Assembly: GCF_015160855.1 (NCBI RefSeq)
Contig: NZ_CP063373.1
Coordinates: 2,790,001 to 2,854,000 of the forward strand
Source: Streptomyces ferrugineus
GTDB lineage: Bacteria > Actinomycetota > Actinomycetes > Streptomycetales > Streptomycetaceae
Length of the DNA: 64,000 nucleotides
Reading direction: 5' to 3'
Shown: one piece after another, positions 31,636 through 40,022 of the stretch
How the letters are laid out: each line of letters opens with the position of its first letter
Position numbering within the stretch: position 1 is the stretch's first letter
Notes under the pieces: model-generated
Told to the model about the DNA's origin: nothing
What the model saw: only the letters and a program-made list of their open reading frames with translations
Databases searched by the model: none
Position numbers and translations under genes: made by a program

Positions 31636-33081
31636 GTGTTCAGAACGAGAGCAAGACCCCAGACGGACTCCATACCGTCCGCCGGTCCGCACCCACGGAG
31701 CCGGCGGCGGCCGGCCGCCGCGCTGACAGCCTGGATGATGGGGCTCGTCGTCGCCGCGGCGACGATCCTCGTGGCGACGCCCGCGTCGGCCGCGCCGTCC
31801 ACCCCGGACTTCGGGCGGGCCATCGACGCGTATGCCGCCAACGACCCCCAGGACACCTGTGATCCGGCCGTCAAGCCGGGCACTGTGGGTCTCCGGGACC
31901 TGCTCAACGATGCGTACGGCTCTCACACTTCCTACTTCACCCGCGCCTGCGACAGCGGTGGCACGAGTGAGCACAAGGAAGGCCGTGCGCTGGACTACAT
32001 GCTCAACTACTACGACTCCGGTGAGCGCGCCATCGCCGAGGACATCCTCACCTGGCTGCTGAAGACGGACAAGTACGGCAACAAGCACGCCAACGCCCGG
32101 CGGCTCGGGGTCATGTACCTGATCTGGAACGACCGGATCTGGTCGTCGAGCCAAGCCGACGACGGGTGGCGGGAGTACAACGGCGACAATCCGCACAGGG
32201 ACCACATCCACGTCAGTCTCAGCTGGGCTGGTGCCCTCAAGCAGACAAGCTGGTGGACGTGGGAGGAGCCCGGAAGGACCACCCACAGCGTGACGGGTGA
32301 CTCGTTCTCCGACCTGGTGGCGACGAAGTCCGACGGCACGATGTGGCTGTATTCGAACAACTTCCTGCGTGACGACGGTACTCCGTATGGCAGTGCCCGT
32401 CAGATCGGCCAGGGCTGGAACAACTTCAACCGCATCATCGCGGCGGATGCGACCGGGGATGGGTTCACCGACCTGGTGGCGACGAAGTCCGACGGCACGA
32501 TGTGGCTGTATTCCAACAACTTCGTTCGTGACGACGGTACTCCGTATGGCAGTGCCCGTCAGATCGGCCAGGGCTGGAACAACTTCAACCGCATCATCGC
32601 GGCCGATGCGACCGGGGATGGGTTCACCGACCTGGTGGCGACGAAGTCCGACGGCACGATGTGGCTGTATTCCAACAACTTCGTCCGTGACGACGGTACT
32701 CCGTATGGCAGTGCCCGTCAGATCGGCCAGGGCTGGAACAACTTCAACCGCATCATCGCGGCGGACGCGACCGGGGATGGGTTCACCGACCTGGTGGCGA
32801 CGAAGTCCGACGGCACGATGTGGCTGTATTCCAACAACTTTGTTCGTGACGACGGTACTCCGTATGGCAGTGCCCGTCAGATCGGCCAGGGCTGGAACAA
32901 CTTCAACCGCATCATCGCGGCGGACGCGACCGGGGATGGGTTCACCGACCTGGTGGCGACGAAGTCCGACGGCACGATGTGGCTGTATTCCAACAACTTC
33001 GTCCGTGACGACGGTACTCCGTATGGCAGTGCCCGTCAGATCGGCCACGGCTGGAACAACTTCAACCGCATCACCGCCTGA
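31636..33081 (+). CDS. Secreted M15-like zinc hydrolase domain with five FG-GAP/VCBS-type repeats
   Basis: A 481-aa protein starting at GTG 31636, 5 bp after AAGGAG. The signal peptide is long (about 1-53, RSRRRPAAALTAWMMGLVVA, ending ASA). Residues of about 60-210 look like an M15/VanY-type zinc site: H-x6-D in SEHKEGRALDYML and HxH in RDHIHVSLSW. From about residue 224 come five copies of a 53-aa unit (DLVATKSDGTMWLYSNNF ... GWNNFNRIIAADATGDG), probably beta-propeller blades. It may cut or bind cell-wall peptides. It is the only intact gene inside the inserted element, and it ends 4 bp before the right IS630 copy, so its 3' end could have been trimmed. Confidence 0.75.
   Translation: MFRTRARPQTDSIPSAGPHPRSRRRPAAALTAWMMGLVVAAATILVATPASAAPSTPDFGRAIDAYAANDPQDTCDPAVKPGTVGLRDLLNDAYGSHTSYFTRACDSGGTSEHKEGRALDYMLNYYDSGERAIAEDILTWLLKTDKYGNKHANARRLGVMYLIWNDRIWSSSQADDGWREYNGDNPHRDHIHVSLSWAGALKQTSWWTWEEPGRTTHSVTGDSFSDLVATKSDGTMWLYSNNFLRDDGTPYGSARQIGQGWNNFNRIIAADATGDGFTDLVATKSDGTMWLYSNNFVRDDGTPYGSARQIGQGWNNFNRIIAADATGDGFTDLVATKSDGTMWLYSNNFVRDDGTPYGSARQIGQGWNNFNRIIAADATGDGFTDLVATKSDGTMWLYSNNFVRDDGTPYGSARQIGQGWNNFNRIIAADATGDGFTDLVATKSDGTMWLYSNNFVRDDGTPYGSARQIGHGWNNFNRITA
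32305..33081 (+). repeat. Five tandem 159-bp coding repeats
   Basis: Units begin at 32305, 32464, 32623, 32782 and 32941, each exactly 159 bp apart; the last is cut at 141 bp by the stop codon. Differences between copies are only scattered single bases (for example TTCGTTCGT against TTTGTTCGT), including silent positions. Such DNA-level identity points to very recent amplification or ongoing gene conversion. Confidence 0.95.
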
Positions 33082-33084
33082 GTG

Positions 33085-34136
33085 GGCGTGGTTGGCTTCG
33101 GCTCGTCAAGGTGATGTGGGTCCGTTGAGAGTCAGGCCGGTGCCGGCTATGAAGCCGTCGAGGGTGTCGGGCCGGTGCTGAAGGCGCTTGAGCCGGTTAC
33201 GGGCGAGGGCTTCGAGCCGGTCGAGCGTGAGCACGGCGAGGTTGGCCAGGCTCCGCTTGACGTGTGCCCATCTCCGCTCGACGGGTTGAGACCGGGCGGG
33301 TAGGCGGGGAGCGGGAACACCGTCAACCGCTCCCGCTCGGCGGTCAGTTCGCGCATGGCGTGGGAGGCGTGGGTGTTCAGACGGTCCCAAAACAGCACGA
33401 TCGGTGCCTTGACGAGCTGGTGGGCGCCGTCGATGAGCGCGATGAAGTCCCGCTCGCCCATGCTGCGGTGTGTGCTGCTGCATGGGCGGTGGGTGCGCAG
33501 CCGGTGACACGGCCGGGTGCGCGAGCGGCCGTGTCGCGATCAGCCCGGCCGCCGACAGGCGCCCTGAGCGGCGCCCGCTGACGGTCACGACCGGGGTGCG
33601 CCCTCGCCGGCTGCAGGGTTCGTCCCGGTGGCGGCTTCCGGGTGAACCCTGCTTCGTCCTCGAAGCAGTTGCGGCACCCGCAGGCCGCCCGGGGCGCAGG
33701 GCGCGACCGCGCCCTTCTACCTCCGTCCAGGTCGCCTCCTTCCACGAGGTCACGGCCCGCTCGTCGCGCTCGGCGACCTGCGTGCAGGGACCTGCGGGCT
33801 GAAGCCAAGGCCGGTGCATCAGCCGCGTGGCGCCGGAGACGCTGCAGGGGGACTTCCTGCCGATCGGCGTGGCCACCCTCGATGTGGTCCACACCTGGTC
33901 CTCCACCCAGTTGTGGGCGGCCGCGTCCTCATCGAGGTACGCGGCCAGTCTCTCCGGACCGCGCGGGGACAGCCGGCCACGCGATCCCCCCGGGCCGCGG
34001 GAAGCCAGAGCCTCACGACCACCGTCCCGCAGGGGTCAGCCCGCCCCCATCCGCATGTCTCACACCACACGGATACAGCCGCCCCCCACACCCATCAGGG
34101 TCTTCGCAAAGATTCACCCCGACGAACTGAAGTCAG
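33085..34136 (-). mobile_element. IS630-family element, right copy (inverted), transposase pseudogene
   Basis: The reverse complement matches the left copy almost base for base and has the same transposase fragments (FWDRLNTHASHAM; VERRWAHVK in another frame), so both carry the same older frameshifts. It has 35 bp more near 33130-33165, bracketed by the direct repeat GCACCGGCC, and one extra C near 33848. Its inner terminal repeat is 33092-33114 and its outer one 34116-34136. It is inactive. Confidence 0.82.
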
Positions 34137-34145
34137 TAAGGGGCG

Positions 34146-35588
34146 CTACCTGAGCGCCGCTCGCATCATCGCCTTGGCCACCGGTGCCGCCAGCCCGTTG
34201 CCGCTGACCTCCGAACGCGCCGCGTCCGACTGCTCGACGAGCACCGCCACCGCGACCTCCTTGCCGTCGGCCTTGCCGTAGGACGTGAACCAGGCGTACG
34301 GGGTCTTGCTGTTGTTCTCGCCGTGCTGGGCCGTGCCGGTCTTGCCGCCGACCGTCGCGCCGGAGATCTGGGCGTTCGTGCCCGTGCCGTCCGCCACGAC
34401 CGTCCGCATCGCCGACTGGAGCTGCTCGGCCGTGTCGGAGCTGACGATCTCCTCGGTGTCGGCCTGGTCGTCGTAGTTCTCCAGCACATCCCCACCGCTG
34501 TTGGTGATCTGAGACACCATGTGCGGCGAGACCAGCTTGCCGCCGTTGACTATGGCGGCGGACACCATGGCCATCTGCAGCGGGGTCGCGGTGACGTCGA
34601 ACTGGCCGATGCCGGACAGGGCGGTCTGCGCCTTGTCCATGTCGGAGGGGTACACGCTGGTGTACGCCCGCACCGGCACATCCTGCGCGTCGTCGTTGAA
34701 GCCGAACTTCTCGGCCATCTCCCTGACCTTGTCCTGGCCCAGGTCGACGGCCATCTTCCCGAAGACGTTGTTGCACGAGTACTGCAGCGCGACCCGGATC
34801 GAGGCGTTCTCGCAGGGGGCGGACGGGTTCTCGTTGCCCAGGGTGTCGCTCGACTGCGGCAGCGGATACGGGTCCGGGCTCTCGGTGCGCTCGTCCACCG
34901 ACGAGTACAGCCCGTCCTCCAGCGCGGCCGCCGCCACGACCAGCTTGAACGTCGAACCCGGCGGCAGCGGCTGGCGCAGCGCACGGTTCGTCATCGGCTT
35001 GTCGGCGTCCTTGGTCAGCTCCTCCCAGGCCGCCGAGTCACCCGTGGTGATCCGCGACGGGTCGTACGACGGAGTGGAGACCACCGCCAGGATCCTCCCG
35101 GTCGTGGGGTCGATCGCGACGGCGGCGCCCTTCTTCTCGCCGAGCGCGTCGTACGCCGCCTTCTGCACATCCGGGTCGATCGTCGTGATCACATTGCCCG
35201 GATCGGCCCGCTTGTTGGTGACCGTGTCCAGCACGCTCTTCAGGCGGTTGTCGGTCCCGTCGAGCAGGTCCCGGTAGACGCCCTCCAGCTGAGTGGCCCC
35301 GAACGCCTGTGAGCTGTAGCCGGTCACGGCCGCGTACAGCGAGCCGTCCGTGTACGTCCGCTTGTACGCGAGATCGCCGCTCTCGGTGCGCGCGGAGCCG
35401 GTGACCGACCTGCCGCCCACGACGATGTTGCCGAGCGGCTCGCTGTACAGCGCGATCGTGTTCCGCCGGTTGTCCTTGTCGTCCGCGAGCGCCCGGCCAT
35501 CGTAGAACTGCACCCAGGTCGCCCTGATCAACAGAGCGAACACCAGTAGCAGCGTGAAGACGGACGCCCGCCTGATCGTCTTGTTCAT
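34146..35588 (-). CDS. Penicillin-binding protein (PbpA/FtsI-type transpeptidase)
   Basis: A 480-aa protein with an N-terminal signal anchor (VFTLLLVFALLIRATWV), an N-terminal dimerisation part, and a C-terminal transpeptidase domain. The catalytic motifs are all present: SxxK in PGSTFKLVV, SxN in QYSCNNVFG, and KTG in VGGKTGTAQHG. It cross-links peptidoglycan outside the membrane. The stop codon directly abuts the terminator arm next to the inserted element (34137-34146), so the gene is intact. It is transcribed away from the RR gene, with 55 bp between them. Confidence 0.92.
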   Translation of the reverse strand: MNKTIRRASVFTLLLVFALLIRATWVQFYDGRALADDKDNRRNTIALYSEPLGNIVVGGRSVTGSARTESGDLAYKRTYTDGSLYAAVTGYSSQAFGATQLEGVYRDLLDGTDNRLKSVLDTVTNKRADPGNVITTIDPDVQKAAYDALGEKKGAAVAIDPTTGRILAVVSTPSYDPSRITTGDSAAWEELTKDADKPMTNRALRQPLPPGSTFKLVVAAAALEDGLYSSVDERTESPDPYPLPQSSDTLGNENPSAPCENASIRVALQYSCNNVFGKMAVDLGQDKVREMAEKFGFNDDAQDVPVRAYTSVYPSDMDKAQTALSGIGQFDVTATPLQMAMVSAAIVNGGKLVSPHMVSQITNSGGDVLENYDDQADTEEIVSSDTAEQLQSAMRTVVADGTGTNAQISGATVGGKTGTAQHGENNSKTPYAWFTSYGKADGKEVAVAVLVEQSDAARSEVSGNGLAAPVAKAMMRAALR

Positions 35589-35643
35589 CCCACTCGTCAG
35601 GACGATCAGGATGCGGGCGAACGTTCCCTTGCGCCCCGTTTTC

Positions 35644-36306
35644 TCATCGAGCGTTCATGAAGCCCGCCTCGTAGGCGGCGATCACCGCCTGGGTGCGGTC
35701 CCGTGTGCCGGTCTTCGCCAGCACCGCCGCCACATGCGACTTCACGGTGGCCGGGCCGACGTCCATCCGCCGTGCGATCTCCGCGTTGGTCAGCCCCTGC
35801 GCCATCAGCCGCAGCACGTCGCTCTCGCGGGCCGTGAGCCGCGCCACCCAGGGCGGCGGCGTGGGATTCGCGCGCGCGTGCTCGGCCGCGAGGGCGCGTA
35901 CGGCCGACGGGAACAGCAGGGTGTCGGTGTGCGACACCAGCCGTACGGCCTGGACCAGCGCGTCCGCGTCCGCCCGCTTCAGCAGGAACCCGGTGGCTCC
36001 GGCGCGCAGGGCGTCGTACACATACGAGTCGTTCTCGAAGGTGGTGACGACGACGATCCGGGGCGGTTCGTCGAGCGTGGCGAGGATCTGCTCGGTGGCC
36101 CGGATGCCGTCGATCTCGGGCATGCGTACGTCCATCAGGACCACGTCGGGCCGCAGCTCCCGCACCACCGACACGGCCTGCGCCCCGGTCGCCGCCTCGC
36201 CGACCACCTCCAGGTCCGGCTCGGCGGAGAGGATGGCGCGCAGCGCGGAGCGCACCATGCGCTCGTCGTCGGCGAGCACGATCCGGACGGGCTGCTGGGT
36301 CGTCAT
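35644..36306 (-). CDS. NarL/LuxR-type response regulator
   Basis: A 220-aa regulator. The receiver domain (about 7-125) has DDERMVRSAL, the phosphoacceptor D59 in VVLMDVRMPEIDG, and the Thr/Lys switch residues (VVTTFEND, FLLKRADAD). A LuxR-type HTH (about 155-215) has LTARESDVLRLMAQGLTNAE and VKSHVAAVLAKTG. Its start (ATG 36306) overlaps the stop of the histidine kinase gene by 4 bp, so the two form a standard NarL-type pair. The regulon is unknown. Confidence 0.93.
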   Translation of the reverse strand: MTTQQPVRIVLADDERMVRSALRAILSAEPDLEVVGEAATGAQAVSVVRELRPDVVLMDVRMPEIDGIRATEQILATLDEPPRIVVVTTFENDSYVYDALRAGATGFLLKRADADALVQAVRLVSHTDTLLFPSAVRALAAEHARANPTPPPWVARLTARESDVLRLMAQGLTNAEIARRMDVGPATVKSHVAAVLAKTGTRDRTQAVIAAYEAGFMNAR

Positions 36307-37559
36307 GCGGGTCCCTTCATGGGCAGTCGTACGTGCAGCCGCCACACCCCCTGTACGGCACCGGCCTGTGCCGTCCCGCCCAGCAGCCGCGCCCGGTCGG
36401 CGATGCCGCGCAGGCCGTGGCCGCCGCCGGGCCGGCAGGCGGGGGTGTGCTCCAGGGGGTTCTCGACGGTGATCTCCAGATGCCCGTCGGCGATCTCGAT
36501 CCGCAGCGCCACGTTCGTCCGGCCGCCGGCGTGCTTGAGGACGTTGCTCAGCCCCTCCTGCACGATGCGGTAGGCCTCGCGGGAGAGGACGGGCGGCAGG
36601 GCCTCGGGGTCGGCGTCGACGGCGGCGGTCACCCGCAGGCCGCAGGCGCGGGTGCGGCGCAGCAGTCCGCCGAGGTCGGCGCGGAGGGTGGGCGCGGGGG
36701 CGGTGCCGGGGCCGTCGCCGTCCCTCAACACGCCGAGCACGGCGTCGAGTTCGCCGACCGTGCGCCGGGTCGTGTCCTCGATCGCGGCGAGCGCCTCGCG
36801 GACGAACTCCGGGTCGGTGTCCAGGACCCGGCGGGCCGCGCTCGCCTGGAGGGTGACGGCGCTGAGGGCGTGGCCCACGGAGTCGTGCAGCTCGCGCGCG
36901 AGCCGGTTGCGCACGGCGAGGTCGGCGGCGCGCGCCTCGGCCGCCGCGAGCCGGTCCTCCGGCGTCGGCCCGAGCAGCGCGGGCGCCCAGCGGGCGAGGA
37001 GCGCTCCGGAGACGGCCGCGCAGCCCGCCAGCGCGACCAGCGTCGCCAGGCCCGCGACCGGCGCGAGTGCCAGCACCCAGGCGTGGTCGAGGGACTCGGG
37101 GAGTTCGACCAGCTCCGCCCCGCCCAGCCACACCAGCAGCGGCAGCGCGGCCAGGAACCCGGCGAACGGCGGCACCGCCAGCGACATCCCCGAGATGATC
37201 CCGCCGAACCCGAGATGCAGCGTGAACCAGGCCGCAGTCCGTCCCTTCGCCGCCCGCGTCCGGGCCGGCCCGTGGGCGAGCAGACCGGCGTCCACCCCGC
37301 ACAGCGACCGCACCGCACCCGCCTCCAGGGCCCGGGTCAGCGGGAACAGGGCGGCGGTCAGAGCGGCCAGGGGCAGGCCGACGGCGAAGGAGAGGAGTTG
37401 CAGGGGCAGGTCGTGGAAGACGTAGCGGGAGTCGGTGGCGGGGCCGACGACGAGCTGGCCGACGAAGACGTACGGCATGGCGAGCGCGCCGCCGAGGATC
37501 AGATGGATCCAGCGCCGGCGCGCCCGCCGTCCGAAGAGAAGACGGACGAACTCGCTCAC
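36303..37559 (-). CDS. Sensor histidine kinase (HisKA_3 type)
   Basis: A 418-aa membrane kinase starting at GTG 37559. About four to five helices occupy the first 230 residues. The dimerisation/phosphoacceptor helix has RELHDSVGHALSAVTLQASA, and the ATPase domain has IVQEGLSNVLKHAGG (N box) and GGGHGLRGIADRARLLGG (G boxes). No periplasmic sensor loop of note is seen, so sensing is probably within the membrane. It is coupled by GTGA overlap to the membrane protein gene upstream, and it phosphorylates the NarL-type regulator. Confidence 0.92.
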   Translation of the reverse strand: MSEFVRLLFGRRARRRWIHLILGGALAMPYVFVGQLVVGPATDSRYVFHDLPLQLLSFAVGLPLAALTAALFPLTRALEAGAVRSLCGVDAGLLAHGPARTRAAKGRTAAWFTLHLGFGGIISGMSLAVPPFAGFLAALPLLVWLGGAELVELPESLDHAWVLALAPVAGLATLVALAGCAAVSGALLARWAPALLGPTPEDRLAAAEARAADLAVRNRLARELHDSVGHALSAVTLQASAARRVLDTDPEFVREALAAIEDTTRRTVGELDAVLGVLRDGDGPGTAPAPTLRADLGGLLRRTRACGLRVTAAVDADPEALPPVLSREAYRIVQEGLSNVLKHAGGRTNVALRIEIADGHLEITVENPLEHTPACRPGGGHGLRGIADRARLLGGTAQAGAVQGVWRLHVRLPMKGPA

Positions 37560-38554
37560 GCCGTACGACGCTTCCGGCTCGCGGAGCGCTCCGCGAGGAA
37601 GTGGACGCCGAGGCAGGCGACGAGGATGCCGACGATCATCTGGCCAGCGTAGGCGAGGTTCATCGCCGGCGTCGGGCCGTCGCCCACGCCCGTCAGCGGC
37701 GCCAGCGACAGCCAGCCCGCCCAGCAGACCACCGCGGCCGAGCCGACCCAGGCGAGCGCGAGCGGCAGTTTGACGGGCAGGGTCCGGCCGCGCCGGAAGG
37801 CGAGCAGGACACCGCCGGTGACGGCCATGGCGAGGAAGACGGCCGACAGGGCCGCCATGATGTGGAAGCCGCTCGTCCGGTCGGCGACGAGCGTCTCGTC
37901 GAGCCCGGCGGTGGCACCGCACGCCCACAGCACCTGGGCGGTCAGGGGCGGCACCGCGAGGACCGCCGCCGCGGCCGCGACCGCGCGCTGCGCCGCCCCG
38001 ATGGCACCGACCGGAAGCTCCCAGACCCGCCCCTGCCACAGCCGCCCCCAGCGGTCGCGGGCGTACAGCGCGAACAGGGCGCCGAGGGTGACTCCCTGCA
38101 CGATGAACCCCGTGTAGACGACCCCGAAGACCCAGGAGTCGAGGAACGGCTCCCCGTCAGCGCCGACGGTGTCGGCCGTCCCGCCGAGCGCGGTGGCGAG
38201 GAGCTGGAGCGGAAACCCGGCCATGATCGGCGCGAGCAGCCCGGTGGCCACCCATGCGGGGAGGCCGAGCAGCCACGCGGGCACGCGCAGCCCCCACGGC
38301 CGGGTCAGCACCAGCGCGAGCACGATCACCGCGCCGTCCATCAGGACCGTGACACCGTTGGCGACGGCCATGCTCCCCCGGTGCTCCAGCAGCGTGCTGC
38401 CCGGCGGGATCCCGAGGTGACTCCCGGCGATCCAGGCGGCCTTGAGCGCGAGATACGGCACACAGGAGGCGATCGCGACGGCGCGCAGCAGCCGACGGGA
38501 CCGCCCGGCCGCGACGGTGGGCGCCGGCTGCGGGGGAGCGAGTGTCTGCGTCAT
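37556..38554 (-). CDS. Integral membrane protein, partner of the two-component system
   Basis: A 332-aa protein with about eight hydrophobic segments (for example AVAIASCVPYLALKAAWIAG, VTVLMDGAVIVLALVLT, IVGILVACLGVHFLAE). No recognisable family motif is seen. It overlaps the histidine kinase gene by GTGA and is first in the operon, so it may be the sensed component or an accessory to the kinase. Function unknown. Confidence 0.7.
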   Translation of the reverse strand: MTQTLAPPQPAPTVAAGRSRRLLRAVAIASCVPYLALKAAWIAGSHLGIPPGSTLLEHRGSMAVANGVTVLMDGAVIVLALVLTRPWGLRVPAWLLGLPAWVATGLLAPIMAGFPLQLLATALGGTADTVGADGEPFLDSWVFGVVYTGFIVQGVTLGALFALYARDRWGRLWQGRVWELPVGAIGAAQRAVAAAAAVLAVPPLTAQVLWACGATAGLDETLVADRTSGFHIMAALSAVFLAMAVTGGVLLAFRRGRTLPVKLPLALAWVGSAAVVCWAGWLSLAPLTGVGDGPTPAMNLAYAGQMIVGILVACLGVHFLAERSASRKRRTA

Positions 38555-38634
38555 GCCTCCACGCTCCCGCGCGAGGGCAGCCGCCCACCTCCTGCGCGAC
38601 GGTGATCCGTCTCCGCCGCACGGGGGAGGCCCGC

Positions 38635-39105
38635 TCAGCCCTCCAGCGCCAGGACCAGCTCGTCGATCTCCTCGCCGCGCGCGTTGGCGAAGCCCCTCGC
38701 CTGCGCGGTCACCCGGAACCCGCACTTGCGCAACACCCGCAGCGAGCCCTCGTTGTCCGCCGCCGCCCGGGCGTACAGCGGGCGCTCGGGCACCTCGGCG
38801 AGCAGTCCCCGCAGCGCGGCCGTGGCGACACCGCGGCCCCAGTAGGCGCGGTCGATCCAGTAGGTGACCTCCCGCTCGCCCGGCTCCCCGTACACGGCCG
38901 CGCTACCCACCACGTCGCCGTCGGCCAGGATCGTGCGCGGGACGTCCGAGGAGGACCGGATCCGTTTCCAGTGCGCGTCGAAGGCGTCCCGGTCGGCCGG
39001 GTCCTCGGGGGTGAAGGCCGCCATGCGCAGGGCCTCCGGGTCGTTCAGCTGTCGGAAGAAGACATGCAGATCGCTGTCGTGCACCTCGCGGAGTTCCACA
39101 TCCAT
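38635..39105 (-). CDS. GNAT family N-acetyltransferase (RimJ/RimL-like)
   Basis: A 156-aa acetyltransferase. The acetyl-CoA loop reads YWGRGVATAALRGLL, preceded by the strand VTYWIDRAYW, and the C-terminal strand GSLRVLRKCGFRVTAQARG is the usual RimJ-like ending. Substrate not predictable. It sits between the two-component operon and the IclR gene, all on the minus strand, with only 4 bp to the IclR stop. Confidence 0.85.
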   Translation of the reverse strand: MDVELREVHDSDLHVFFRQLNDPEALRMAAFTPEDPADRDAFDAHWKRIRSSSDVPRTILADGDVVGSAAVYGEPGEREVTYWIDRAYWGRGVATAALRGLLAEVPERPLYARAAADNEGSLRVLRKCGFRVTAQARGFANARGEEIDELVLALEG

Positions 39106-39109
39106 GGGG

Positions 39110-39883
39110 TCAGAGCCTACGAGTGGCCAGCGTCAGCCGGTCCCGCGCGTCGAACAGGGCGTCCTTCACCATCTGTTCGTGCGCGGGGGTCAGCCGGGCC
39201 ACCGGGACCGAGCAGCTGATCGCGTCGCGGGCCGGGGTGCGGTACGGGATCGCGACGCCGAAGCAGCGCAGACCGAGGGTGTTCTCCTCGCGGTCCACGG
39301 CGAAGCCCTGCTCGCGGACCTGGTGGAGCTCCTCGATGAGCTTCTCGCGGTCGGTGATCGTGTTCTCGGTCAGCGCGGGCAGGGTCTCCGGGAGCATCTT
39401 GCGGACCTGCTCGTCCGTGTACGTGCTCAGCAGCGCCTTGCCCAGCGACGTCGAATGCGCCGGCAGCCGGCGGCCGACCCGGGTGAAGGGGCGCAGGTAG
39501 TGCTGGGACTGGCGGGTGGCGAGATAGACGACGTTCGTGCCGTCGAGCCGCGCCAGGTGAATGGTCTCGGTGGTGTCGTCGGAGAGCCGGTCGAGCGTGG
39601 GCCGCGCCGCCGCGACCACCTCGTCGCCGTCGATGTACGACGTGCCGACCAGCAGCGCCCGTACGCCGATGCCGTACCGCGTGCCCGTCGCGTCCGTCTC
39701 CACCCAGCCCAGTTCGACCAGCGTGCGCAGCAGCATGTAGAGACTGGACTTGGGGTATCCGACGGCCTCCTGGACCGACGCGAGGGAGTGCATGCCGGGG
39801 CGCCCGGCGAAGTATTCGAGCAGTTCAACCGTCCGTACCGCGGACTTGACCTGCGCCCCGCCGCCCGTCTCGCCAGCCGACAT
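39110..39883 (-). CDS. IclR-family transcriptional regulator
   Basis: A 257-aa regulator. The winged helix (about 15-75) has RTVELLEYFAG and VGYPKSSLYMLLRTLVELGW. The effector domain (about 90-250) has LGKALLSTYTDEQVRKMLP, GFAVDREENTLGLRCFGVAI and a DAISCSVP strand. It is divergent from the ketoglutarate-semialdehyde dehydrogenase gene, the usual arrangement for a repressor of that gene. IclR members such as KdgR control pectin and sugar-acid catabolism, which would tie it to the first third of the window; this is inference. I chose ATG 39883 because AAGGGG/AAGGG precedes it; ATG 39943 is possible. Confidence 0.85.
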   Translation of the reverse strand: MSAGETGGGAQVKSAVRTVELLEYFAGRPGMHSLASVQEAVGYPKSSLYMLLRTLVELGWVETDATGTRYGIGVRALLVGTSYIDGDEVVAAARPTLDRLSDDTTETIHLARLDGTNVVYLATRQSQHYLRPFTRVGRRLPAHSTSLGKALLSTYTDEQVRKMLPETLPALTENTITDREKLIEELHQVREQGFAVDREENTLGLRCFGVAIPYRTPARDAISCSVPVARLTPAHEQMVKDALFDARDRLTLATRRL

Positions 39884-40022
39884 CGCCCTTGACCCCTTCG
39901 TTCGACGAGGACCTGAAGATATAGTCTCCACAGCATTCATCATCAGAGACAGCGTTCAGTATATCGAACGAGCCTGGTGAGTGACCCCGTACTGCGGCAA
40001 TACATGTGTGGAGGGACCCGCG

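Larger units (their letters stand above)
29707..34136. mobile_element. 4.43-kb composite-transposon-like insertion bounded by inverted IS630-family copies
   Basis: Two nearly identical copies (29707-30722 and 33085-34136) lie in opposite orientation at the two ends and enclose an IS3-family remnant and one intact secreted-protein gene. The outer ends, CTGACTTCAGTTCGTCGGGG and its complement, are flanked by TA on both sides (29705-29706 and 34137-34138), the target and duplication expected for IS630/Tc1-type insertion. The flanks rejoin as one perfect palindrome between the NCS2 permease and PBP genes. The whole structure therefore looks like a single insertion. Both transposase genes are broken, so movement would have needed help in trans or an earlier intact stage. 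Confidence 0.75.

Noticed and set aside
32305..33081. CRISPR-like array suggested by regular repeats
   Set aside because: Units are 159 bp, contiguous and coding, with no unique spacers and no cas genes nearby.
32297..33181. Second plus-strand repeat protein in another frame of the 159-bp repeats
   Set aside because: The repeats force every frame to be open. The frame with the signal peptide and zinc motifs is the real one.
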